This document shows, piece after piece, positions 21,601 through 28,006 of a stretch of 43,202 nucleotides of DNA. Location: positions 1 to 43,202 of the forward strand of contig NZ_SJFN01000038.1 in the NCBI RefSeq assembly GCF_004328075.1. Reading direction: 5' to 3'. The translations under genes and the position numbers were made by a program. The notes under the pieces are model-generated. The model saw only the letters and a list, made by a program, of their open reading frames with translations. It did not search any database and was not told the origin of the DNA. The stretch is from Siculibacillus lacustris (GTDB taxonomy: Bacteria; Pseudomonadota; Alphaproteobacteria; Rhizobiales; Ancalomicrobiaceae). The first letter of the stretch is position 1; the number at the start of each line of letters is the position of its first letter.

Positions 21601-22365
21601 ATCGACGCGGTCGACGGCCGCATCCACGGCGTCGAAGCCCTGGTGCGCTGGCGCGATCCCGTCCGCGGCCTGATCCCGCCCGACCGCTTCATCCCGACCG
21701 CCGAAGAGACCGGATTGATCATTCCGATCGGCGAATGGGTCCGCCACGCCGCCTGCCGTCAGATGCGCCAGTGGCGCGACGCCGGCCTCGACCTGACCAC
21801 CATGGCGGTCAATCTCTCGCCGCGCGAGTTCCAGCGCTCCGACATCGTCCGCCGCATCGCCGAGGTTCTGGAGGAATCGGGCCTGCCGCCCCATTGCCTG
21901 GAGATCGAGATCACCGAGACCGCGCTGCTCGAGCAGGGCAGCGAACTCGACCGCCGCCTCGCGGCGCTGAAAGCCCTCGGCGTCCGCCTCGCCATCGACG
22001 ACTTCGGCACCGGCTGGTCGTCGCTCGCCAGCCTGCGCCGCCTGCCGCTCGACAAGCTCAAGATCGATCGCAGCTTTGTCCAGGACGTGCCCGCCGATCC
22101 GGTCTCCACCGAGATCGTCGCCACCATCGTCTCGCTCGGCCGGACTCTCGATCTCGAAGTGCTCGCCGAAGGCGTCGAGACCGTCGAGCAGTTCGAGGCC
22201 CTGCGCGCCCAGGGCTGCAGCCAGATGCAGGGTTTCCTGTTCGCCCGGCCCTTGCCGGCGGTCGAGATCCCGATCCTGTGCGGCCGCGGCCTCGAACCGC
22301 TGCCCGGGTTCACCCCCGGCGCGCCGCGGGCGATCGTCGCCCGGGTCGCGGCCCGGCTGAGCTGA
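18634..22365 (+). CDS. Membrane GGDEF-EAL protein with periplasmic sensor and PAS domains
   Basis: A 1243-residue c-di-GMP enzyme. Membrane segments near residues 10-33, 45-68 and 88-110, then an extracytoplasmic sensor of about 250 residues, then a segment near 370-395. Three PAS domains follow (about 420-540, 545-665, 670-790). The GGDEF domain (about 795-965) has DPLTGLPNR and an intact GGDEF loop at 872-876, but no RxxD I-site before it. The EAL domain (about 975-1225) has EAL at 1001-1003, NLSPREF, EITET, DDFGTGWSSL, KIDRSFV and LAEGVET, all residues expected for an active phosphodiesterase. Both activities therefore look possible. ATG 18634 is chosen since it opens just before the first membrane segment with GGGAAGG upstream; an in-frame ATG at 18556 is the alternative. 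Confidence 0.93.
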   Translation: MKSDTGHSFILRAVSGYAILSAAWIYFSDRMLAAIVDASTLVALATYKGLFFVGATSILLALVLRHAQRLPDESVVPRGRIGWMPFVALAVAMLTLTVIGGVAFRAESTALRHTALHQVEALAELEVESVARWLEERRSNAEVVAADPARREVLTRWIRTGAPDDRQHLVDAFTVIRASYGFAATALVERGGHLMLGDPAAISEHPDYVAALQRAADGGITFLDLHRRADGSLHLGFLVPMYGTGADAGRLLAIAVLDLRPEDDLYPYLAKWPLPSSTGETLLARVDGRDHLVYLTEAPGRTGHALELRRPLDDPDLPAARHIRSGERSMSGVDYRGVPVLAAAFTVPISGWTLVAKIDEDEALGDLHRLAVATAASIAVAGLACLGLAFFVWQRQRLRIALGELAQRRRVEAAEDRYRATFEEAPIGIAHVGLDGRWLRFNRTFAAIAGFPEDRLAGMTLAEVLHPDDRAEVAASMGRLVRGEVDSVTSERRIFRITGSIAHVAITASLVHDAVDGSTYVLAMVEDVSARRAAEERLRASEERFDLAMRGANDGLWDWNLETGAVYFSPRWKSMLGYQPHEIANHIDSLQGLFHPADAAADAARNRDIFEGTRDSYACEFRLRAKNGEWRDILSRAFVVRGPDGRPKRMVGTHVDITDRKRADAEMRQAAAVFTNTQEGVVITDPNGKVLAVNPAFTTITGWPADEIVGQPMSRLRSGRQDAAFYRQLWATLATVGHWQGEIWNSRRNGEIYPEWLTISSVYDDLGEVTHRLGTFTDIGRLKQSEARLEHLAHHDPLTGLPNRILLADRLREAIAAAAAVDGRGAVLFLDLDRFKNVNDSLGHAAGDELLRMIAARLAEDLPEGAMLSRSGGDEFVALIPDVEDAAAVADLARRWVVLLDQAFVLPGGQEIYISTSIGIGVFPDDAREPAELLQHADAALYEAKGAGGATHRFYTHVLTAAAADRLELEAGLRRALERGELELHYQPLIDAVDGRIHGVEALVRWRDPVRGLIPPDRFIPTAEETGLIIPIGEWVRHAACRQMRQWRDAGLDLTTMAVNLSPREFQRSDIVRRIAEVLEESGLPPHCLEIEITETALLEQGSELDRRLAALKALGVRLAIDDFGTGWSSLASLRRLPLDKLKIDRSFVQDVPADPVSTEIVATIVSLGRTLDLEVLAEGVETVEQFEALRAQGCSQMQGFLFARPLPAVEIPILCGRGLEPLPGFTPGAPRAIVARVAARLS

Positions 22366-22374
22366 CGGGGGAGG

Positions 22375-22450
22375 TGGTGCGGCGGGCGGGACTCGAACCC
22401 GCACTGACGGACACCTAAAATCCGTGCCTCTACCGTTGGGCTACCACCGC
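22375..22450 (-). tRNA. tRNA with anticodon UAG (Leu codons) and a short variable loop
   Basis: The 76 bases on the minus strand fold as a cloverleaf with encoded CCA: acceptor stem GCGGTGG/CCGCCGC, a three-base-pair D stem GCC/GGC with loop CAACGGTAGA, anticodon stem CGGAT/GTCCG with loop TTTAGGT (anticodon TAG), variable loop of only five bases (TCAGT), and T arm GCGGG-TTCGAGT-CCCGC. The discriminator is A73, as in leucine tRNAs. Bacterial tRNA-Leu normally has a long class II variable arm, as does the other tRNA-Leu in this window; here it is missing. It lies 9 bases beyond the GGDEF-EAL stop, pointing towards it. Alternatives are a non-leucine tRNA, an unusual isoacceptor or a decaying gene, though the stems show no decay. 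Confidence 0.85.
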
Positions 22451-22772
22451 GACCAGTGTCGGTCTGTAGCATCAGGACGCGCCGCCTTCAAAGCCGCATT
22501 CGTCGCCCAGCCCCACGGAAGCGCCGCGGCATCCGGTTACGACGCCGCCCCCGGCCGCGATCGCCGCCCACTGCGCGCCCGATCGCCAATTCGCCGCGGC
22601 GCCGACGGCGTTTTCGTCCTTCGCCCGGCTTGACCCGACCGGTGCCGTCGGGGCCTACTCCCCCGACGGAAGGCGTTCATGCGAAAGGCGGAACGCGCCC
22701 GCTCCCGGGGAGGGGACGCCCGGGAGAACCCGCCCGGCAACCGGGCCGGCGGCAACGACAGGGGGAAATTCG

Positions 22773-23150
22773 ATGAAGGCAGTCGTTTGGGCATTCGGTC
22801 TCGCCATTGCGGCGATGAGTGTGCCGGTGACCTCCGCCGTTGCGGCCGAGGCCAAACAGAATTTCGTTCTGGTCAACAAGACCGGCTATGAGATCAACGC
22901 GGTCTTCGTATCGCCCGCCAAGTCGAACGACTGGGAAGAGGACGTCCTCGGCCAGGACACGCTCTCGGACGGCGAATCCCTCAAGATCCGCTTCCAGCGC
23001 TCGGCCAAGACCTGCAAGTGGGACCTCAAGGTCGTCTATGCGGTCGACGATTCCAACGCCGTGTGGTCGGGCATCGATCTGTGCACGGTGGCCAAGGTAA
23101 CGATCCGCTACAACAAGAAGACCGACACCACCACCGCCAGCTTCGACTGA
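22773..23150 (+). CDS. Small secreted protein of unknown function, copy 2
   Basis: A 125-residue precursor, paralogue of the protein encoded at 9973-10350: same length, same positions for both cysteines (81 and 104), and the blocks LVNKTGY, SNDWEEDVLG and CKWDLKVVY identical. The signal peptide (cleavage near AVA-AEA) differs more than the mature part, as expected for a duplicated exported protein. The most different stretch is residues 61-73 and the last residues. ATG 22773 follows AGGGGGAA. The leader contains two hairpins (22702-22726 and 22732-22746) that differ from those of copy 1, so regulation may differ. The 322 bases between the tRNA and this start hold no other gene. A terminator follows. 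Confidence 0.85.
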   Translation: MKAVVWAFGLAIAAMSVPVTSAVAAEAKQNFVLVNKTGYEINAVFVSPAKSNDWEEDVLGQDTLSDGESLKIRFQRSAKTCKWDLKVVYAVDDSNAVWSGIDLCTVAKVTIRYNKKTDTTTASFD

Positions 23151-23160
23151 GTCGCGCCGT

Positions 23161-23195
23161 CGAGCCTCCCCCGCGTCGCTCGCGGCGGAGGCTCG
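23161..23195. terminator. Shared terminator between converging genes
   Basis: CGAGCCTCC...GGAGGCTCG with inner CCGCG/CGCGG, 15-base stem with one mismatch and a five-base loop, between secreted protein copy 2 (plus) and the SDR gene (minus). Probably bidirectional. Confidence 0.6.
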
Positions 23196-23202
23196 GACGC
23201 CC

Positions 23203-24066
23203 TCAGGAGCCCGCGAGATCGGCGAGCGAGGCCTTGAAGGCCTCGGCATGGTCCGGGTGCCAGCGCGACAGGGGCGGACGATTGTCGATCACGTCGCCCG
23301 CCGCCCAGGCGATGCGGCGGCGATCGAGTTCGCGCGTCGTCTCGCCGTCCGGGCACAGGATGTAGAAGTCGCCGGCCTCCAGACGTTCCATCATGAAGGC
23401 GATCGTCTCCTCCGGCGTCCAGGCGCCGGCCGGCTTCTCGACCCGCCCGCGGGCGGTCAGCGGCGTGAACACGAAGCCCGGAATCAGCAGCCGCGCCGAG
23501 ACCCGGCCCTCGGTGGTGCTGCGCAACTCGTGTTCGAGCGCCTCCGCGAAGGCCTTCACGCCGGCCTTGGCGACGTTGTAGGCGGGATCGCCCGGGGGCG
23601 TGGTGATGCCCTGCTTGGAGCCGGTGACGATCACCAGCCCCGGCTTGCCGCCGGCGATCATCCCCGGCACCAGCATCCGGCAGGTGTCGATCACCCCCCA
23701 AAGGTTGACGTCGATCACCGCCCGCCAGGTGTCTTCGCCGCCGAACAGGCGCGATCCCGGCTGGATCCCGGCATTGGCCATCACCACGTCGGCGCCGCCC
23801 GGCAGCGTCCCGACATGGGTGGCGAGGCGCCCGAGCTCGGCGCGCCGCGACACGTCGGCTACGAAGGTGTCGACCGCATCGCGCCCCTCGGGAGCGGCCG
23901 CCGCCACCTGGTCCGCCGCCGCCGCCAGCCGCGCCTCGTCGACGTCGACCAGCAGAACCCGCATGCCGAGCCGCGCGAACTGCGCCGCCGCCGCCAGTCC
24001 GATCCCCGAAGCCGCGCCGGTGATCACCGCGAGTCCCCCTGCCGTCGTCGCCGGATGCCGAGCCAT
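23203..24066 (-). CDS. Short-chain dehydrogenase/reductase
   Basis: A 287-residue classical SDR. The NAD(P)-binding motif is TGAASGIG (residues 16-23), NAG is at 98-100, Asn121 lies in the active-site helix, and the catalytic set is Ser150, Tyr163 and Lys167 (YNVAK). An Asp at the end of beta-strand 2 (LLVDVDE) suggests NAD(H) rather than NADP(H). ATG 24066 follows GGGAGAGA. The C-terminal part (about 220-287) is somewhat longer than in minimal SDRs. It is not in an operon; the substrate is unknown. Confidence 0.93.
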   Translation of the reverse strand: MARHPATTAGGLAVITGAASGIGLAAAAQFARLGMRVLLVDVDEARLAAAADQVAAAAPEGRDAVDTFVADVSRRAELGRLATHVGTLPGGADVVMANAGIQPGSRLFGGEDTWRAVIDVNLWGVIDTCRMLVPGMIAGGKPGLVIVTGSKQGITTPPGDPAYNVAKAGVKAFAEALEHELRSTTEGRVSARLLIPGFVFTPLTARGRVEKPAGAWTPEETIAFMMERLEAGDFYILCPDGETTRELDRRRIAWAAGDVIDNRPPLSRWHPDHAEAFKASLADLAGS

Positions 24067-24240
24067 CTGTCTCTCCCTGTCGCTGTCGTCGTACGAGCGT
24101 TGAGTGCCACGCCGCGCGCCGCCCCGCAATGCGGTCGCTTCGCCGCGCCGAACCGGACGCGCGGGGAGGGGGGCGGGGCCGGGCCGTCGCATGGGGATGT
24201 CCTCGAAGCCCAAATCCTCCCGGCGGTCGCATCCTGCCTC

Positions 24241-24380
24241 CGCCGTCGTCCCCGGCTAGCCCGCAGGGCGAGGAAAGGGGACCCAGAGGCCACGCGCGAA
24301 ACGCCGATGGCTCGGAGCCTACCCCCCGGGATCCCCTTCCCCTCCGCCGGCAAGCCGGCTCCGGCCGGGGATGCCGGCCG
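24241..24380. repeat. Long inverted-repeat element, copy A
   Basis: Left arm 24241-24290 and right arm about 24330-24380 are imperfect inverted complements (GTCGTCCCCGGC against GCCGGGGATG, AAAGGGGACCC against GGATCCCCTTCCCC). The arms are closely similar to those of the element at 34221-34374, while the central loop differs. It stands between the SDR gene and the carrier-protein operon. The rest of 24067-24541 is the operon's presumed promoter region, which becomes AT-richer from about 24455. Confidence 0.75.
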
Positions 24381-24541
24381 AGAGGCGGGCAGGCGCAGGG
24401 GCGATGGACCTGGGGCCTCGCGGGGCGGCCCCGGAAAGGTTCCCATGGGTCACGTCAAGTGAATCGTAATGATGTTGTTTAAGTCGATTTTCGGGAATGC
24501 GCGCTACGGTGACCGCCACGAATTGAAGAGGAGGAGTGCCC

Positions 24542-24787
24542 ATGGCCGCTCGCATCCGAGAACTCATCGGCAGTCGCAAGCTCGTACCCGTCGCCGTCGA
24601 CCAGATCGACGTCGATGCCGATCTCTACGAACTGGGCATGACGTCCTTCGCGTCGGTCCAACTCATGCTGGCGCTCGAAGAAGCCTTCGACATCGAGTTC
24701 CCCGAACGCATGTTGAATCGCAAGACCTTCGCCACCCTCGCCGCGATCGACCGTTCGGTCGCCGAACTCACCGGTGGAAGGGCCTGA
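24542..24787 (+). CDS. Acyl-carrier-type protein, partner of the amino acid:carrier-protein ligase
   Basis: An 81-residue carrier protein. The attachment site is Ser35 in ELGMTSFASVQLM; most fatty-acid ACPs read DSL here, so TSF is a divergent form typical of dedicated carrier proteins. The fold is visible as helix 1 (ARIRELIG), the loop with DADLYEL, helix 2 and the helix IEFPERML-KTFATLAAI. It should be loaded with 4'-phosphopantetheine by a general phosphopantetheinyl transferase, then with an amino acid by the ligase two genes downstream. ATG 24542 is six bases after the strong ribosome site GAGGAGGAG; a GTG at 24536 would overlap that site. It is the first gene of a five-gene operon; the next start is five bases after its stop. 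Confidence 0.93.
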   Translation: MAARIRELIGSRKLVPVAVDQIDVDADLYELGMTSFASVQLMLALEEAFDIEFPERMLNRKTFATLAAIDRSVAELTGGRA

Positions 24788-24792
24788 GCCTC

Positions 24793-25983
24793 ATGAACAT
24801 CGCTCCCGATCACGCCGTTCTGGCCACTTCCGCCCTGGCCCGTATGGCTCGCGTCGCCGATGAGGTAGCCGCGATCCACGCCGCCGACGTCGACCGCTCC
24901 GGCCGCTTCCCGGCCGAGACCTTCGCCGCTCTCAAGGCCGAACGCCTGCTCGGGGTGTGGATCCCGAGCGAATACGGCGGCGAGGGCGCCTCGCTGACCG
25001 AGATCGCCGATCTCTGCGCGCGGCTCGGTCAGGCCTGCGGCTCCTCGGCGATGATCTACGGCATGCATCAGATCAAGATGTCGAGCCTGATCCGCCATTC
25101 CGACGCCAGCCCCTGGCACCGCGACTACATGCGCGAATGCGCCCGCGATCAGCTGCTGCTCGGCTCGGCGACCACCGAAGGCGGCATCGGCGGCGATCTG
25201 CGCAATTCGATCTGCGCCGTCGAAGTCGAAGACGGCCGCTTCCGGCTGGTGAAGCAGGCGACCTGCATCTCCTACGGCCGCGAGGCCGACGCCATCCTCG
25301 CCACCTGCCGCCGCTCGCCCGACGCGGCGAGCTCCGATCAGGTGATGGTGGTGTGTCGCTTCGGCGAATACACCCTGCGCCAGACCGTCGGCTGGGACAC
25401 CATGGGCATGCGCGGCACCCGCTCCGAAGGCTTCGAGCTGGTCGCCGAGGGCAGGGCCGAGCAGATCTTCGTCCAGCCCTTCTCCGAGATCGCCGCCCAG
25501 TCGATGCTGGCCATGGCCCACATCGTGTGGAGCGCCACCTGGTACGGCATCGCCGCCGACACGGTGGTCAAGTCGCAGAACTTCGTGCGCGCCGAAGCCC
25601 GCAAGCGCCCCGGCGTGGTGCCGCCCGGCGCCCTGCGTCTGGCCGAGGTCACCACCTCGCTGCAGAAGATGAAGGCGATGATCGTCGCCGGCATCGCCCG
25701 CTACGAGGCGGCGCTGATCGACGAACGGCTCCTGGAATCGATGGCCTTCATCGCCGAGATGAACAATCTCAAGGTCGCGACCTCGACGCTGGCCGTCGAG
25801 ATCTGCCAGCAGGCGCTGATGATCACCGGGCTCGCCGGCTATCGCAACGACGGTCCCTTCACGATCGCCCGCAACTACCGCGACCTGCTGTCGGCGGCGA
25901 TCATGATCAACAACGACCGCATCCTCGGCAACACCTCGAACCTGCTCCTGATGAGCCGGGTCGACACCACGATCGGAGCCTGA
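24793..25983 (+). CDS. Acyl-CoA-dehydrogenase-like flavoprotein
   Basis: A 396-residue member of the acyl-CoA dehydrogenase superfamily, with the all-helical N-terminal part ([28 protein letters not shown]), the beta domain ([26 protein letters not shown]) and the C-terminal helical bundle. The usual catalytic glutamate region, IYEGTxEI in many dehydrogenases, reads [10 protein letters not shown] here, so the base at that place is absent. That is known in superfamily members acting as monooxygenases or on other substrates. Lying between the carrier protein and the amino acid:carrier-protein ligase, with gaps of five and four bases, it probably oxidises the carrier-bound aminoacyl group; that is inference. 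ATG 24793. Confidence 0.9.
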   Translation: MNIAPDHAVLATSALARMARVADEVAAIHAADVDRSGRFPAETFAALKAERLLGVWIPSEYGGEGASLTEIADLCARLGQACGSSAMIYGMHQIKMSSLIRHSDASPWHRDYMRECARDQLLLGSATTEGGIGGDLRNSICAVEVEDGRFRLVKQATCISYGREADAILATCRRSPDAASSDQVMVVCRFGEYTLRQTVGWDTMGMRGTRSEGFELVAEGRAEQIFVQPFSEIAAQSMLAMAHIVWSATWYGIAADTVVKSQNFVRAEARKRPGVVPPGALRLAEVTTSLQKMKAMIVAGIARYEAALIDERLLESMAFIAEMNNLKVATSTLAVEICQQALMITGLAGYRNDGPFTIARNYRDLLSAAIMINNDRILGNTSNLLLMSRVDTTIGA

Positions 25984-25987
25984 GCGC

Positions 25988-26965
25988 ATGAACGCACCGA
26001 CGCCGCCGATTCGTTCGACCGACCGCGCCGAAGGCGCCTCGACCCCCGAAGCCGCGACGCCCGACGCCGCGACCTTCCTCGATCGGCTGTTCGCCGACGG
26101 CGTGCTGATGCCCTCGGGCGTCGACGGCCTCTACGGCCGCTCCGGCGCCTTCGAGGAGGTGATCGAGGGTTTCGAGCGGCTGGTCGAGCGTTTCGCCCGC
26201 GCCGACGGGGCGATCAAGGTCCATTTCCCCCCGGCCATGCCGCGGGTGAACATGGAGAAGTCGGGCTATCTCAAGAGCTTCCCCCAGCTCGCCGGCGCGA
26301 TCCATTCCTTCGTCGGCAACGACGCCGACCACTGCCGGCTGATCGAAGCCCTGACCGAGGGCCGCGACTGGAGCGACCTGCAGTCGCCGACCGATGTGGT
26401 CCTGACCCCGGCCGCCTGCTATCCGCTCTACCCGGCGGTGGCCGCCCGCGGGCCGCTGCCCGAGGCCGGCGCGCTGTTCGATCTGAAGAGCTATTGCTTC
26501 CGTCATGAGCCGTCGAAGGAACCGACGCGCATGCAGTTCTTCCGGATGCGCGAGAACGTCTGCCTCGGCTCGTCCGAGCAGGTGCGCGCCTTCCGCGAAC
26601 GCTGGCTGGAGCGCGGCCCCGAGATGATCCGCTCGCTCGGCCTGCCGTGCGAACTCGACGTCGCCAACGATCCGTTCTTCGGCCGCGGCGGCAAGCTGAT
26701 GGCCCGCAATCAGCGCGACCAGCAGCTGAAGTTCGAACTCCTGGTGCCGGTCAACGACGGCGCCGAGCCGACCGCCTGCCTGTCGTTCAACTACCACCAG
26801 GACCATTTCGGCGCCTTGTGGGGCCTGACCCGCGCCGACGGCGAACGCGCCCATTCGGCCTGCGTCGGCTTCGGCCTCGAACGCATCGCGCTGGCCCTGT
26901 TCCGCCATCACGGCACCGACACGGCGACCTGGCCGGCGGCGGTCCGCGCCGTCCTGTGGGGGTGA
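25988..26965 (+). CDS. Amino acid:[carrier protein] ligase, class II aminoacyl-tRNA-synthetase-like
   Basis: A 325-residue truncated homologue of atypical seryl-tRNA synthetase. It has class II motif 2 ([19 protein letters not shown], residues 171-189) and motif 3 ([12 protein letters not shown], 294-305) but no tRNA-binding domain. The putative zinc ligands Cys144, Glu189 and Cys292 are present; they have the same spacing as the ligands I recall for the Bradyrhizobium enzyme (Cys131, Glu176, Cys279). Such proteins were shown biochemically (Mocibob and Weygand-Durasevic group) to activate glycine or alanine with ATP and to transfer it to the phosphopantetheine of a neighbouring carrier protein instead of tRNA. 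Residues 1-25 are a variable Pro/Thr/Ala-rich leader. ATG 25988 is four bases after the flavoprotein stop and it overlaps the next gene. Confidence 0.93.
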   Translation: MNAPTPPIRSTDRAEGASTPEAATPDAATFLDRLFADGVLMPSGVDGLYGRSGAFEEVIEGFERLVERFARADGAIKVHFPPAMPRVNMEKSGYLKSFPQLAGAIHSFVGNDADHCRLIEALTEGRDWSDLQSPTDVVLTPAACYPLYPAVAARGPLPEAGALFDLKSYCFRHEPSKEPTRMQFFRMRENVCLGSSEQVRAFRERWLERGPEMIRSLGLPCELDVANDPFFGRGGKLMARNQRDQQLKFELLVPVNDGAEPTACLSFNYHQDHFGALWGLTRADGERAHSACVGFGLERIALALFRHHGTDTATWPAAVRAVLWG

Positions 26966-27960
26966 GCCTCGTGATCGATCGTCTCGCCGCCCTCGATCCC
27001 GCCGCCCACGTGCCCCATGCGCTCCATGCCGGCGACCGCATCTGGCCGCAGACCAACTGCTGGACCGATCTGTGGATCGAGATCGTCGCCGCGCTCGGTC
27101 ACGAGCCGGCGGCGGTGCTCGGTTTCACCGTGATGCAGGACTACGAGGGCGATCAGGCGACCTTCTTCAAGGTGCCGAGCGAGGACGTCGAGCAGCTGTG
27201 GGGCCTGCGCCTGCTCGAACTCTCGATCTACGACCGTTTCGAGACCCATGTCGCCGAGCAGGTGGCCCGCGGCCGCTTGGTGCTCGCCGAGGTCGACGGC
27301 CATTTCCTGCCCGACACCCTCGGCGTCTCCTATCGCGCCACCCACCCCAAGACCACGATCGGCATCACCCGCATCGATCCCGTCGCCCGGCGCCTCGAAT
27401 ATTTCCACAACGAGGGCTTCTTCGCCCTCGACGGCGCCGACTACGACGGGCTGTTCGCCGACCCGGCCGACCCGTCCCGCCTGCCGCCCTACGTCGAATT
27501 CGTCAAGATCCCGGCGGAGCCGCCGGCGGTCGATCTGCCGCGCGCCGCGGTGGCGCTGCTCGCCCGCCATCTCGCCCGCCGCCCCGCCGCCAATCCGCTG
27601 CGCGCCTGGGCCCGCGACTTCGAACGCCACGCCGCCGATCTGGCGACCCGGCCGCCGGAGTGGTTCCACACCTACGCCTTCGCCCTGCCGCGCCAGTTCG
27701 GCGCCAATTTCGAACTGCTCGCCGCCCATCTCGACTGGCTGGGGTCGGTCGGGGAGGGGGGCCTCGAGCCGATGGCCCAGGCCGCCCGCGAGTTGGCCGA
27801 CGGCGCCAAGGTCTTGCAGTTCAAACTCGCCCGCGCCATGGCCCGCGGCCGCTTCGACGGACTGGTGCCGCTGATCGAGACCCTGGCCGAGGCCTGGGAT
27901 CGCTGCGTGCCGCCGCTCGCCCGGCGCTTCGAGACCCCGCGCGACCGCATCGCCGCCTGA
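26962..27960 (+). CDS. DUF1839 family protein
   Basis: A 332-residue protein recognised as DUF1839 by its start ([26 protein letters not shown]), the conserved [13 protein letters not shown] and [17 protein letters not shown], the middle part [12 protein letters not shown] and YFHNEGFF, and the C-terminal [12 protein letters not shown]. The N-terminal part (Cys and His pattern [17 protein letters not shown]) recalls papain-like or C39-type folds, but I cannot confirm this. It overlaps the ligase stop by four bases (GTGA), so the two are translationally coupled; DUF1839 genes are regular companions of amino acid:carrier-protein ligases. A role as the transferase or thioesterase that takes the amino acid off the carrier is a reasonable guess only. 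A GTG at 26971 is an alternative start. Confidence 0.88.
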   Translation: MSLVIDRLAALDPAAHVPHALHAGDRIWPQTNCWTDLWIEIVAALGHEPAAVLGFTVMQDYEGDQATFFKVPSEDVEQLWGLRLLELSIYDRFETHVAEQVARGRLVLAEVDGHFLPDTLGVSYRATHPKTTIGITRIDPVARRLEYFHNEGFFALDGADYDGLFADPADPSRLPPYVEFVKIPAEPPAVDLPRAAVALLARHLARRPAANPLRAWARDFERHAADLATRPPEWFHTYAFALPRQFGANFELLAAHLDWLGSVGEGGLEPMAQAARELADGAKVLQFKLARAMARGRFDGLVPLIETLAEAWDRCVPPLARRFETPRDRIAA

Positions 27961-28006
27961 CCCACGAGAGCCGCCGCGCGCCCGCGCGTCGAGGGAGACC
28001 CGTCCG

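Noticed and set aside
18436-22404. A very long open frame (about 1300 codons) on the minus strand opposite the GGDEF-EAL gene
   Set aside because: Its product is an Asp/Gly/Ala/Arg-rich sequence without domains, as expected for the antisense frame of a gene with GC-rich third positions.
22375-22450. tRNA on the plus strand or an amber suppressor
   Set aside because: The T-loop and acceptor motifs are on the minus strand only, and the anticodon read there is UAG, which pairs with CUA-type leucine codons, not with the UAG stop codon.
24241-24380. Inverted-repeat element as a miniature transposon or CRISPR-like unit
   Set aside because: No target-site duplication that I can identify, only two copies in the window, no regular spacers; best described as a palindromic intergenic element.
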